Positions 9,893-17,588 of a DNA stretch of 64,000 bases are shown here, one piece after another. Source of the DNA: Pseudonocardia asaccharolytica DSM 44247 = NBRC 16224 (GTDB lineage Bacteria > Actinomycetota > Actinomycetes > Mycobacteriales > Pseudonocardiaceae); contig NZ_AUII01000015.1 in NCBI RefSeq assembly GCF_000423625.1, positions 1-64,000 on the forward strand, in the 5' to 3' direction. Numbering within the stretch: the first letter of the stretch is position 1; the number at the start of each line of letters is the position of its first letter. The notes beneath the pieces are model-generated. The model was not told the origin of the DNA. It did not search any database and saw nothing but the letters and a program-made list of their open reading frames with translations. The translations under genes and the position numbers were made by a program.

Positions 9893-9913
9893 TGTTACAG
9901 CAGTACTGTCACA
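9893..9913. promoter_or_regulatory. Candidate operator between fadA and the MerR regulator
   Basis: An inverted repeat TGTTACAG-cagta-CTGTCACA (8-base arms, one mismatch, 5-base spacer) sits in the 98-base gap between the divergent fadA and merR starts. It is the most symmetrical sequence there and is A/T-richer than its surroundings. MerR proteins bind such dyads within promoters; the assignment is an inference from position. Confidence 0.5.
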
Positions 9914-9942
9914 TAGGTCAAGGACTGCCGTAACCTGCTCAC

Positions 9943-10683
9943 ATGGCAGTGCCGACCCCGCCGACCCCGCCCGCCGAGCCCGATCCCGAGCTGCTCACCA
10001 TCGACGAGCTGGCCGAACGCAGCGGTATCACGGTCCGCACGATCCGCTTCTACGCCGGGCGCGGCCTGCTCCCCCCGCCTCGGCTGCGCGGCCGCACCGG
10101 GCTGTACGGCCCCACCCACCTGGCCCGGCTGGAGCTGGTCAGCGAGCTGTCCGCGCTCGGGTTCACACTCGCCGCGATCGAGCGCTATCTGCAACGGATA
10201 CCCCTGTCCGCGGGGGCCGACGAGCTCGCGCTGCACCGGGCGCTGCTGAGCCCGTGGGTGCCCGAGCAGATCGAGGAGATCGACCGCGCCGAGCTCGACC
10301 GCCGGACCGGCCGCACCCTGGATGACGATGCCCTCGACGCGCTGGAGGCGCTCGGAGTGCTGGAGCGGCTGGAGTCCGGCCGGATGATGCGGCTGCACGG
10401 CCCGTTCGGCCCCGGGCTGGAGATGCTCGACTCCGGTCTGCCCACCCCTCTGCTGCGCGACTCGCACGAACTCATCGAGAAGCACACCACGGCGCTCGCG
10501 GAGGACCTGATGGCGCTGTTCCAGCGGCAGGTCCTCCAGCCCTACCGCGATGCCGGGCATCCGGCCGAGGAACGCGACCGGCTCACCGCCATGCTCAGCA
10601 AGCTCAAGCCGATCACGGTGCAGGGCGTCGTCACGGCGTTCGGCCGCGCGGTGAACCGAGCCATCCGCGAGCGGATCGGTTGA
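9943..10683 (+). CDS. MerR-family transcriptional regulator
   Basis: A 246-residue protein with an N-terminal MerR winged helix (about 20-90: [55 protein letters not shown]). A long C-terminal helical region carries no metal-binding cysteines, so it is not a metal sensor. It is divergent from fadAB and followed by an acyl-CoA thioesterase gene, so a role in sensing acyl-CoA and controlling beta-oxidation is likely but inferred. The ATG at 9943 directly starts [10 protein letters not shown]; no longer form is plausible because of the operator-containing gap. Confidence 0.9.
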   Translation: MAVPTPPTPPAEPDPELLTIDELAERSGITVRTIRFYAGRGLLPPPRLRGRTGLYGPTHLARLELVSELSALGFTLAAIERYLQRIPLSAGADELALHRALLSPWVPEQIEEIDRAELDRRTGRTLDDDALDALEALGVLERLESGRMMRLHGPFGPGLEMLDSGLPTPLLRDSHELIEKHTTALAEDLMALFQRQVLQPYRDAGHPAEERDRLTAMLSKLKPITVQGVVTAFGRAVNRAIRERIG

Positions 10684-10721
10684 CGCGCTCGCACCGCTGC
10701 CGGGGCGCATACGCTCGCGGA

Positions 10722-11141
10722 GTGGCTGATGTCTTCCTGCACCCGGTCAACGTGCGTTATCTCGAGGTCGATGCGCAGGGCGTCGTCTTCAACTCCTGGT
10801 ATCTCGCCTATTTCGACGACGCGATGACCGCGTTCCTGCTCGACCGCGGGCTGCGCTACCGGGACATGATCGAGGCAGGCTACGACGTGCAGCTCGTGCG
10901 CTCGGAGATCGATTGGAAGGCCGGAATCGGCTGGGGCGACGAGATCGTCGTCGCGGTGTCGACGGCGAAGGTCGGGCGGACCAGCTTCGCGCTCGACTTC
11001 GAGGTGCGCCGGTCCGGGGAGGTCACCTGCACCGGGCGGACGGTCTACGTGGTGGTCGCCACCGACGGCTCGGGCAAGCGCGAGATCCCACCCCTGATCG
11101 CCGATGCGCTGGGCGAGCCCTCGCCGCTACTGGCGCCCTAG
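10722..11141 (+). CDS. Acyl-CoA thioesterase of the 4-hydroxybenzoyl-CoA thioesterase type
   Basis: A 139-residue hot-dog-fold protein. The catalytic pattern NVRYLEVDAQGVVFNSWYLAYFDDA (Asp followed by GVVF) matches the 4HBT/YbgC family, and the second half (SEIDWKAGIGWGDEIVVAV, RTSFALDFEV, TGRTVYVVV) completes the fold. It hydrolyses acyl- or aroyl-CoA thioesters. GTG 10722 was chosen because it directly precedes the conserved domain; the frame upstream overlaps the merR stop. It is probably co-transcribed with merR. Confidence 0.88.
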   Translation: MADVFLHPVNVRYLEVDAQGVVFNSWYLAYFDDAMTAFLLDRGLRYRDMIEAGYDVQLVRSEIDWKAGIGWGDEIVVAVSTAKVGRTSFALDFEVRRSGEVTCTGRTVYVVVATDGSGKREIPPLIADALGEPSPLLAP

Positions 11142-11268
11142 CCGTATCGGGCATCGGGCGAGCCCGGCCGGGCCCGCCCGACAACCTTGATCGCGGTTTG
11201 GGAGCCGGGAACCGCGGCGATCGCGGCCGACGCTGCCCAAATGACGATCATGGTGACCCGGGAGGCCG

Positions 11269-11305
11269 CCGGACCGGCCATCCGGCAGCAGGCCCGCCGG
11301 TCCGG
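11269..11305. terminator. Hairpin between convergent thioesterase and fahA genes
   Basis: Nine-base perfect arms (CCGGACCGG and CCGGTCCGG) separated by 19 bases lie between the thioesterase stop and the fahA stop. The position between convergent genes suits a bidirectional terminator. There is no T-tract, which is common for actinobacterial terminators. The rest of the 167-base gap shows nothing recognisable. Confidence 0.45.
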
Positions 11306-11308
11306 ACC

Positions 11309-12511
11309 TCAGCGCGCGGGCAGGATCTTGCCCTGGACCTCGCCCAGCGACAGCCGCCCACCACCCACCGCGGGGGCCGTCGCCGTGATCACCACCTCGT
11401 CGCCGTCGAGCAGATAGCTGCGCGCCGACCCGTCGGCCAGACCCACCGGTTCGGCTCCGTTCCAGGCCAGCTCGAGGAAGCAGCCGCGCTGCTCGCGGCG
11501 CGCGCCGGAGACGGTGCCGGAGCCGAGCAGGTCACCCGCGCGCAGCGGCGCCCCGTTCGACGTCAGGTGCGCGATGAGCTGCGCCGGCGTCCAGTACAGG
11601 TCCGCGGCGGGCGGGCTGGACACCAGCTCGCCGTTCAGCCAGATCTCCAGCGTCAGGTCCAGCCCGCGGTCGGTGGGCCCCAACAGGTAGGGCAACGGCG
11701 GCGGATCGCGCGGCGGCGGGTCGATCCAGGCGGCGGCGAGCTCGTCGAGTGGCGTGACCCACGCGGAGATCGACGTCGCGAACGACTTGCCCAGCAGCGG
11801 TCCGAGCGGCCGCGACTCCCAGGCCTGGATGTCACGGGCCGACCAGTCGTTGAGCAGCACGACACCGAAGACGTGGTCGAGCGCGTCCTCCAGCGGGACG
11901 GGTTCGGCCGCGGCTCCCCGAGAACTGCCGAGGACGTATCCGATCTCGGCCTCCACATCGAGGGCGCCGCTCGGCCCCATATCCCCCGGCCCGCGCTGAC
12001 CCGCAGGCCGCGCCACCGGCGTCCCGCTGACGACGACCGTGCCCGCGCGCCCGTGGTAGCCCACCGGCAGGTGCCTCCAGTTGGGGGCGAGCGGCTCGCC
12101 GCGGGGCCGGTAGATCTTCCCGGCGTTGACCGCGTGCTGCTCGCAGGCGAAGAAGTCGACGTAGTCCGCGACGGTGAACGGCAGCACCGGGACCACCCCG
12201 GTGGCCGGCAACAGATGGCCGGACAGCCGGTCCGGGTCGGCCAGCCGCTCGGCCAACCACCCGACCACCTCCCGCCAGACCGCACGTCCGGCGGCGAGCA
12301 GCCCGTCGAGATTCGGCTGCTGGAGCAGCGCCGCATGCGGCCCATGCTCGGCGACGGCCAGCGACGCGACGTCGAGCACTGTGTCACCCACCGGGGCCGC
12401 GATCCGCGACGGGCCCGGCCGCCCGCTCCCGGCGACGACCCCGAGCGCGGTGCCGAGCGGCGGCTGGGCGGGCGTGCCTGCCGGACGGGTGCCAGAACTG
12501 CCGAGCCGCAT
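11309..12511 (-). CDS. fahA: Fumarylacetoacetase
   Basis: A 400-residue enzyme of tyrosine/homogentisate degradation that cleaves fumarylacetoacetate to fumarate and acetoacetate. Recognisable blocks are DYVDFFACEQHAVNAGKIY, NWRHLPVGYHGRAG, the metal-site region ALDVEAEIGYVLG, LNDWSARDIQAWESRPLGP, LLGKSFATSISAWVTP and GDLLGSGTVSG. The N-terminal SH3-like part is shorter than in eukaryotic enzymes, as usual in Actinobacteria. No homogentisate dioxygenase or maleylacetoacetate isomerase gene is adjacent, so the rest of the pathway must lie elsewhere. Confidence 0.94.
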   Translation of the reverse strand: MRLGSSGTRPAGTPAQPPLGTALGVVAGSGRPGPSRIAAPVGDTVLDVASLAVAEHGPHAALLQQPNLDGLLAAGRAVWREVVGWLAERLADPDRLSGHLLPATGVVPVLPFTVADYVDFFACEQHAVNAGKIYRPRGEPLAPNWRHLPVGYHGRAGTVVVSGTPVARPAGQRGPGDMGPSGALDVEAEIGYVLGSSRGAAAEPVPLEDALDHVFGVVLLNDWSARDIQAWESRPLGPLLGKSFATSISAWVTPLDELAAAWIDPPPRDPPPLPYLLGPTDRGLDLTLEIWLNGELVSSPPAADLYWTPAQLIAHLTSNGAPLRAGDLLGSGTVSGARREQRGCFLELAWNGAEPVGLADGSARSYLLDGDEVVITATAPAVGGGRLSLGEVQGKILPAR

Positions 12512-12565
12512 GCCTCACCGTAGCGACGCGCCCGCCCCGGGGGCACCGAAGTCCGCCCCGACGGG

Positions 12566-13318
12566 TTACCGCCGGGTCGCCGCCTCCAGGTAGGCGGCGG
12601 TCCAGCCGTCGGTCGCCCGCCTGCTCCACAGCTGGATCGCGGTGTCGTCATCGCCGGCATAGCGGGCGGTCCGCTCGAGCGCCTCGCGGCGCAGCTGGGT
12701 CTTCGTGGCGGCGAACGTGTCCGCGGGTGACTCCTCCGCCAGCGCGCGAGCCGTCCGCACGGCACGGGTGAGCAGCTCGTCCCCGTCGACGAGCTGGTCG
12801 ACCAGCCCGATGGCCTTGACCTCGGCGGGCGGGTACGTCTGGGCGCCGAGCATCAACCGGCGGGCCGCGACCTCGCCCACGGCGTAGCGCAGGACCTCCA
12901 GCGCGATCCGCGGGAACGACACGCCGACCTTGATCTCCGGGACCCCCATCCGGCCCTTGCCGTCGGTCATCAGCGTGACGTCGGCGGTCGCGGCGAGCAC
13001 GCAGCCGCCGGCGATCGCATGTCCGTTGACGGCCGCGACCACGGGTTTGGTCAGCTCGAACGCGGCCTGGAAGGAGCCGGCGAGGGCGGGCATGAACCGT
13101 TTCACGTAGTCGGCCCCGCCGTCGAGAAAGCGACGAAGATCGACCCCCGCGGAGAACGACGACCCACTGCCGGTGATGACGACGGCGCGCGCCGAATCGG
13201 TGACCAGCGCGTGGAAATGCGCGATCAGGCTCTGGCAGAGCTCCAGGTCCATGGCGTTCACCGGCCCGTGGGTCAGCCGCAGCACCGCGATGTCTCCGTC
13301 GTCCGAACGCTCGATCAT
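12566..13318 (-). CDS. Enoyl-CoA hydratase/isomerase family protein
   Basis: A 250-residue crotonase-fold protein. The oxyanion-hole segments are SSFSAGVDLRRF and NGHAIAGGCVLAATAD. The second catalytic-glutamate block GVPEIKVGVSFPRIAL is present. The first catalytic Glu of true hydratases (position in GGxCE) is Val here, so this may be an isomerase, a hydrolase or another crotonase activity rather than a classical hydratase. The ATG at 13318 (MIERSDDGD) starts the domain; an upstream GTG would add a non-conserved tail. It lies 54 bases upstream of fahA on the same strand, so co-transcription is likely. Confidence 0.88.
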   Translation of the reverse strand: MIERSDDGDIAVLRLTHGPVNAMDLELCQSLIAHFHALVTDSARAVVITGSGSSFSAGVDLRRFLDGGADYVKRFMPALAGSFQAAFELTKPVVAAVNGHAIAGGCVLAATADVTLMTDGKGRMGVPEIKVGVSFPRIALEVLRYAVGEVAARRLMLGAQTYPPAEVKAIGLVDQLVDGDELLTRAVRTARALAEESPADTFAATKTQLRREALERTARYAGDDDTAIQLWSRRATDGWTAAYLEAATRR

Positions 13319-13368
13319 GGCCAGGAACCTAGCCGCGATGGCGGACGAAGTCACCGAGGCCGAGCGGG

Positions 13369-13746
13369 TCACACGCCGTACGGGGTCGGCAGCCGGTGGG
13401 CGAGGCGGTGATCGCGCATGGCGATGGCCTGGTGGGTGCGCAGCCGCAGATCGGCGCGCGGCGTGGCGCGGCAGATCAGCGCGAAGCCCGCCTGCTGATC
13501 GGCCGGGAAGTAGCGCTGGGCATCGGTGTGGTCGAGCTCACCGTCCAGGACGCGCACCGCGCAGGTCAGATCCCAGCCCACCTCGCAGCGGCTCGGCAGG
13601 TCGAGTCCGGCCCGGCGGGCCGCCGCGAGGACGTACTCGTCGCGATCCGTAGTGACGGTGTGCTCGCTTCCGTCGGGAAACTCGAACGTGATGTGGAACG
13701 TGTCGGTTCCGTCCCCGGCCACGAGGTGCTCGTCAGTTGCCGGCAC
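13369..13746 (-). CDS. [2Fe-2S] ferredoxin-like protein with a Cys-to-Asp ligand change
   Basis: A 125-residue protein with the plant-type ferredoxin fold ([68 protein letters not shown]). The cluster loop reads CEVGWDLTC. The normal C-x4-C-x2-C spacing would place the second cysteine where this protein has Asp, leaving three Cys plus one Asp. The GTG start at 13746 overlaps the 3' end of the Dps-like gene by 14 bases, so the two are translationally linked. It may deliver electrons to reduce ferric iron in the ferritin cage, by analogy with bacterioferritin-associated ferredoxin; this is inference. Confidence 0.85.
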   Translation of the reverse strand: MPATDEHLVAGDGTDTFHITFEFPDGSEHTVTTDRDEYVLAAARRAGLDLPSRCEVGWDLTCAVRVLDGELDHTDAQRYFPADQQAGFALICRATPRADLRLRTHQAIAMRDHRLAHRLPTPYGV

Positions 13747-14398
13747 CGCCGTGGTGGAAGGCGCGGTTGCGCGAGTAGGGGGCCTCCCCCGGTGCGCCGC
13801 GGCGGAAGTGGCCGGACGGCTGGACCTGTCCGTCGCGTTCCATGGCGAGCAGCTCGATGAACCAGGCCTCGTGCTCGATCTCCTCGTTCAGGATCCGCGC
13901 GGCCAGATCGTAGGTGCGTGGGTCCTTACCGGCGCAGATGTCGCAGATCTCCTGCCAGGAGCGGATCGCGCACCGCTCGGACTCCAGCAGCACGGTGAGG
14001 ATGTCGGCCGCCGAGGGTGGCTGCTCGGGCGGGTGCGAGCCGTTGTCGGTGCCCGGCAGGTAGGCATGGGGGCAGCCGGCCCGGTCGGCGAACTCGTGCA
14101 GGCTGTAGGGCAATGATCCGCCCAGCTCGTAAATGCGCGGCAGGATCAGCTCATAGTGCTGGCGATCCTCCAGCCGGGCGTCCTCGCAGATCTCCTTGTA
14201 GTCCTCGTGCCCGGCCAGATACATCCGAAGAATGGAGTAGTAATAGTACGTCGAGGCGAACTCCGCCGCGGCATTGTCGATCAGCTTTTGGATCAGCTGT
14301 TCGACGTCGATCCCGCGTTGCCGGAGCATCTCGATCCCGACCCGGCGGGTGACATCGCCGGGGGCAACCGTCCCGGTGGCGTGCGGTTTCTCCGTCAT
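13733..14398 (-). CDS. Dps-like ferritin-superfamily protein (DpsL type)
   Basis: A 221-residue four-helix-bundle protein. Di-iron ligand motifs are visible in helix 1-2 ([21 protein letters not shown], then [19 protein letters not shown]) and helix 4 ([18 protein letters not shown], an ExxH). Two cysteines in [19 protein letters not shown] recall the DpsL cysteine pair. The family oxidises ferrous iron with peroxide and stores it, protecting DNA. The ATG at 14398 (MTEKPHATG) is preferred over an upstream frame extension. It is divergent from a Fur-family gene across a 189-base gap with a Fur-like dyad, and upstream of the unusual ferredoxin. Confidence 0.86.
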   Translation of the reverse strand: MTEKPHATGTVAPGDVTRRVGIEMLRQRGIDVEQLIQKLIDNAAAEFASTYYYYSILRMYLAGHEDYKEICEDARLEDRQHYELILPRIYELGGSLPYSLHEFADRAGCPHAYLPGTDNGSHPPEQPPSAADILTVLLESERCAIRSWQEICDICAGKDPRTYDLAARILNEEIEHEAWFIELLAMERDGQVQPSGHFRRGAPGEAPYSRNRAFHHGGAGN

Positions 14399-14566
14399 GT
14401 CAACCCTCCTGCGTAGACGTCGGTGCACACAGAGTCATCCCGGTCCGGTGGCGTCCGCCCGAACGCGGCGCCGGGGCATCGACTCTGGCTCCGTCGCGCG
14501 GGCGGCTACCGCCCGGTGGGCCTGCAATATAGGCTGGTGCGACCGGGTCGGCTATGCAAGAGGCTC

Positions 14567-14578
14567 ATTCCATTGAAT
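14567..14578. promoter_or_regulatory. Candidate Fur/PerR-type box
   Basis: The perfect dyad ATTC-catt-GAAT lies 9 bases before the fur start in the gap shared with the divergent dps-ferredoxin genes. ATTC...GAAT half-sites are typical of Fur/PerR-family operators, and this family often autoregulates. The surrounding bases are A/T-richer than normal for this genome. No binding data are available from sequence. Confidence 0.45.
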
Positions 14579-14587
14579 CGCCACAGA

Positions 14588-15013
14588 ATGCAGATCCAGG
14601 ACCGCAGACATGCCGACTGGTTGCGTGCCGCGGGCCTTCGGGTCACCGCGCCCCGGATGGCGGTGCTCGCGGTGCTCGAGCACGACGGCCACCCTACGGT
14701 CGAGGACATCGCGCACGCGGTGCGCAGGCGGCTGGGCGCGGTCTCCACCCAGGCGATCTATGACGTCCTGCACGCCCTGCAGCGCCACGGGCTGATCCGG
14801 CATGTCGAACCGGCCGGGCATCCCTCCCGGTACGAGACCCGCGTCGACGACAACCATCACCACTTCATCTGCCGTGAATGCGGCGCGGTGGCCGATGTCG
14901 ACTGCGCCGTCGGCGAGGCTCCCTGCCTCCTTCCCGCCGACGATCCCGGCTACCTCATCGACGAAGCCGAGGTCACGTACTGGGGTCGCTGCGCGAACTG
15001 CCGGCGCGCCTGA
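14588..15013 (+). CDS. Fur-family transcriptional repressor (FurA/PerR-like)
   Basis: A 141-residue Fur protein. The winged helix occupies residues 8-80 (LRAAGLRVTAPRMAVLAVLE, HPTVEDIAHAVRRRLGAVSTQAIYDVLHAL). The dimerisation domain has the metal-binding HHHFICRECG motif and a second CxxC (GRCANC) for structural zinc. Actinobacterial FurA usually represses katG and itself; here the neighbours are a Dps-like ferritin and a ferredoxin, pointing to peroxide/iron defence. The ATG at 14588 was chosen because conserved sequence starts immediately. The upstream 189-base gap carries a Fur-like dyad. Confidence 0.93.
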   Translation: MQIQDRRHADWLRAAGLRVTAPRMAVLAVLEHDGHPTVEDIAHAVRRRLGAVSTQAIYDVLHALQRHGLIRHVEPAGHPSRYETRVDDNHHHFICRECGAVADVDCAVGEAPCLLPADDPGYLIDEAEVTYWGRCANCRRA

Positions 15014-15022
15014 CTCCCGGGG

Positions 15023-16477
15023 TCAGGCGAGGGGATTGGCGGTCGGCAGGATCGGGCGAGGCAGGAGATCCCGGCCGGTCAGGTAGGCGTCGACGCCGGC
15101 CGCGGCGGCCCGGCCCTCCGCGATCGCCCAGACGATCAGTGACTGCCCGCGGCCCATGTCGCCCGCGACGAAGACGCCCTCGACGTTGGTCATGAAGTGC
15201 TCGTCGCGCCCGACGTTGCCGCGTTCGTCGAGGTCCACACCGACATCGGCGAGAAGCCTGCCGCGCTCGGGACCGAGAAACCCCAGGGCCAGCAGCGCGA
15301 GCTGCGCCGGGATCTCCTCGACGGCGCCGATTCTGGGGTGGAACCGCTTGTTCTCGTCGCGATATCCCTCCGTGATCGTGATGGCCCGCAGCCCGCCCTG
15401 CGCGTCGCCGTGGAACTCCAGGGTGTCCACGGCGAACAGCCGCGCGCCGCCCTCCTCATGAGCCGGGGACGTCCGGTAGATCGCCGGATGGGTCGGCCAC
15501 GGCATCTCCTCGGTGCGCCGGGCAGGTGGTCGTGGCCGGATGTCCAGGTGCGCCACCGACCGCATGCGCTGCCGGTGGGCGGTGCCCAGGCAGTCCGTGC
15601 CGGTGTCGCCGCCGCCGATGATGACGACGTCGCGGCCCTCGGCGGTGATCGGGGAGACCGCAACATCGCCTTCCTGGACGCGGTTTGCCCATGTCAGATA
15701 CTCCATCGCGAGATGGACGCCGGAGAGTCCGCGACCGGGGACGCGAAGCTCGCGGGGCGCGGTGGCGCCCCCGGCCAGTACGACCGCGTCAGACCCGGAC
15801 CGGAGTTCGTCGACGGTGAGGTCGATGCCGACCTCCACGCCCGGCCGGAAGACGGTCCCCTCGGCTCGCATCTGCTCGATGCGCCGCTCGAGCCGGAACT
15901 TCTCCATCTTGAACTCGGGGATGCCGTAGCGCAGTAATCCCCCGATCCGGTCGGCCCGCTCGAAGACGACGACGTCGTGCCCGGCCCGGGTGAGCTGCTG
16001 TCCGGCGGCGAGCCCGGCCGGGCCGGAGCCGATCACGGCGACCGTCCGCCCGGTCCGTCGCTGCGGTGGCAGCGGGGTCACCCAGCCGCGGCTCCAGGCA
16101 TGGTCGATGAGCTGTAGTTCGACCTGCTTGATGGTGACCGGATCGCTGTTGATCGCCAGCACGCACGCGTCCTCGCACGGAGCCGGGCACAGCACCCCGG
16201 TGAACTCCGGGAAGTTGTTCGTGGCGTGCAGCCGTTCGATCGCGGCGTACCAGTCATCGCGGGAGACCAGGTCGTTCCATTCGGGGATGAGGTTGCCCAA
16301 TGGGCAACCCTCGTGGCAGAAGGGAATGCCACAGTCCATGCACCGGCCGGCCTGCTGCCGCAACCGGGCGTCGGGCAACGGCCTGTGGACCTCACGCCAG
16401 TCCCGCAATCGCAGGTCGATCGGCCTGCGCTGCGGAGCCTCGCGCGCGGTGTGCAGGAATCCCCTGACATCGCGCAT
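15023..16477 (-). CDS. gltD: Glutamate synthase small (beta) subunit-like oxidoreductase
   Basis: A 484-residue flavoprotein. The N-terminal Fer4_20 domain has CMDCGIPFCHEGCPLGN and CPAPCEDAC, ligating two [4Fe-4S] clusters. An FAD site follows (VAVIGSGPAGLAAGQQL, about residue 142), then NADPH-binding VVIIGGGDTGTDC and C-terminal FVAGDMGRGQSLIVWAI. GltD passes electrons from NADPH to the GltB large subunit. The ATG at 16477 is preceded by GGGGAGG at ideal spacing, so a GTG eight codons upstream is rejected. No gltB is adjacent in the window; GltB may be elsewhere, or this may be a stand-alone GltD-like reductase. Confidence 0.93.
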   Translation of the reverse strand: MRDVRGFLHTAREAPQRRPIDLRLRDWREVHRPLPDARLRQQAGRCMDCGIPFCHEGCPLGNLIPEWNDLVSRDDWYAAIERLHATNNFPEFTGVLCPAPCEDACVLAINSDPVTIKQVELQLIDHAWSRGWVTPLPPQRRTGRTVAVIGSGPAGLAAGQQLTRAGHDVVVFERADRIGGLLRYGIPEFKMEKFRLERRIEQMRAEGTVFRPGVEVGIDLTVDELRSGSDAVVLAGGATAPRELRVPGRGLSGVHLAMEYLTWANRVQEGDVAVSPITAEGRDVVIIGGGDTGTDCLGTAHRQRMRSVAHLDIRPRPPARRTEEMPWPTHPAIYRTSPAHEEGGARLFAVDTLEFHGDAQGGLRAITITEGYRDENKRFHPRIGAVEEIPAQLALLALGFLGPERGRLLADVGVDLDERGNVGRDEHFMTNVEGVFVAGDMGRGQSLIVWAIAEGRAAAAGVDAYLTGRDLLPRPILPTANPLA

Positions 16478-16546
16478 GGCCGGCCTCCCCGATTTGGCCA
16501 CGCCCCCGAGTACGCATTTGGTCGCTTACGGTGCCGGGCCGGTGGC

Positions 16547-16559
16547 CTCTTGACAAGAG
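16547..16559. promoter_or_regulatory. Short dyad in the 297-base gap between gltD and the peptidase gene
   Basis: The palindrome CTCTTG-A-CAAGAG (6-base arms) lies about 70 bases upstream of gltD and contains a TTGACA-like hexamer on the plus strand. It could be an operator or promoter for either divergent gene. Apart from this I see no gene or structure in 16478-16774. Confidence 0.3.
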
Positions 16560-16774
16560 ACGGGTCCACCCTTCGCCCGGTTGCGAAATGATCGTATTCC
16601 GCGGCCGGGGCCGGCTGCCGTACTCGATCGCGACGAGGCTCCGCCGTGATATCGGCAACAGGTCTGAGGGACCCGCGCGTCGGTCCTTCCGGCACTATGC
16701 CGGGTACGGCTCGGTTCGTAGCGTTCGACGCTCGCCATCGGAGAGGCAACTGGACATCGACGACAGATGACGGG

Positions 16775-17521
16775 ATGTGCACCAACGTGCGGAACAAGAG
16801 CATATGGGCCGGCAGAAACATCGGGATGCTGCTCGCCTCGCTGATCGGTTTGGCATCCCTGCTGCTCGCACCTGCGGGGACGGGAGCCGATGGGGCCGCC
16901 GCGGAAGCTGATCCGGGGACGGACTCCCAGATCAGGTTCAACCAGGACGGCGGAAATTGGTCGGGATTCGTCACCTCGGGCACGGGATTCCACTCGGTAT
17001 CCGCCAGCTGGCGACAACCGCCCGTCACCTGTAGTTCGGTCGGCAACAAATTTGCGATCTGGGTCGGCATCGACGGCTACGGCAGCAGCACCGTCGAACA
17101 GACCGGCGTGGCGACCGACTGTTCCTCCGGCTCCCCCAGCCACCAGGCGTGGTACGAGATGGTCCCCGCTCTCCCCGTCTACCACGACGACCCGGTCCAA
17201 GCCGGTGACTCGATGACGGCCGGCGTGGTCCGCAGCGGCAGGCACTACACGATGACGATCACCGACAACACCCGGGGCTGGACCAGAAGCGTCACCGCGG
17301 CCGCCGATGCCGCCAACACCTCTGCCGAGATCATCGTGGAACCGGCCGCTGGTTCGCTCCCCCGGTTTGGCAAGATCACTTTTACCGATGTCACGGTCGA
17401 TGGGAATCAGCTGAGCGCCGGCACCGCCTTCGCGATCGACGCAACCAACAGCGGCGGCTTCGAAACTCTCACCAGCCCGCTGTCCGGAGGTCGGTTCTCG
17501 GTCAGCTACCTGCGCGAATGA
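16775..17521 (+). CDS. Secreted G1-family (eqolisin-type) glutamic peptidase-like protein
   Basis: A 248-residue protein. Residues 1-40 form a signal peptide (basic RNKSIWAGR, then a hydrophobic stretch LLASLIGLASLLLAPAG). The mature part follows the eqolisin beta-sandwich pattern: NWSGFVTSG, SASWRQPPVTC, FAIWVGIDGYGSSTVEQTG (candidate catalytic Gln) and HQAWYEMVPALPV (candidate catalytic Glu), then FTDVTVDGNQL. These enzymes are acid endopeptidases known best from fungi and also found in bacteria. The ATG at 16775 gives a compact signal peptide; an upstream in-frame ATG would add an unlikely leader. No neighbour suggests a target. Confidence 0.8.
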   Translation: MCTNVRNKSIWAGRNIGMLLASLIGLASLLLAPAGTGADGAAAEADPGTDSQIRFNQDGGNWSGFVTSGTGFHSVSASWRQPPVTCSSVGNKFAIWVGIDGYGSSTVEQTGVATDCSSGSPSHQAWYEMVPALPVYHDDPVQAGDSMTAGVVRSGRHYTMTITDNTRGWTRSVTAAADAANTSAEIIVEPAAGSLPRFGKITFTDVTVDGNQLSAGTAFAIDATNSGGFETLTSPLSGGRFSVSYLRE

Positions 17522-17566
17522 TGCGTCCTGCGCCCCGAGCCGCGGGCCGCTTCGGGGGCCTCATCG

Positions 17567-17583
17567 ACAACCATTAGGATTGT
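17567..17583. promoter_or_regulatory. Imperfect dyad just upstream of the P450 gene
   Basis: A 17-base imperfect inverted repeat (ACAACC...GG.TTGT, six of eight pairs) ends 5 bases before the P450 ATG in unusually A/T-rich sequence. It could be a repressor site overlapping the ribosome binding region. No regulator gene is adjacent, so this is weakly supported. Confidence 0.25.
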
Positions 17584-17588
17584 TGATC

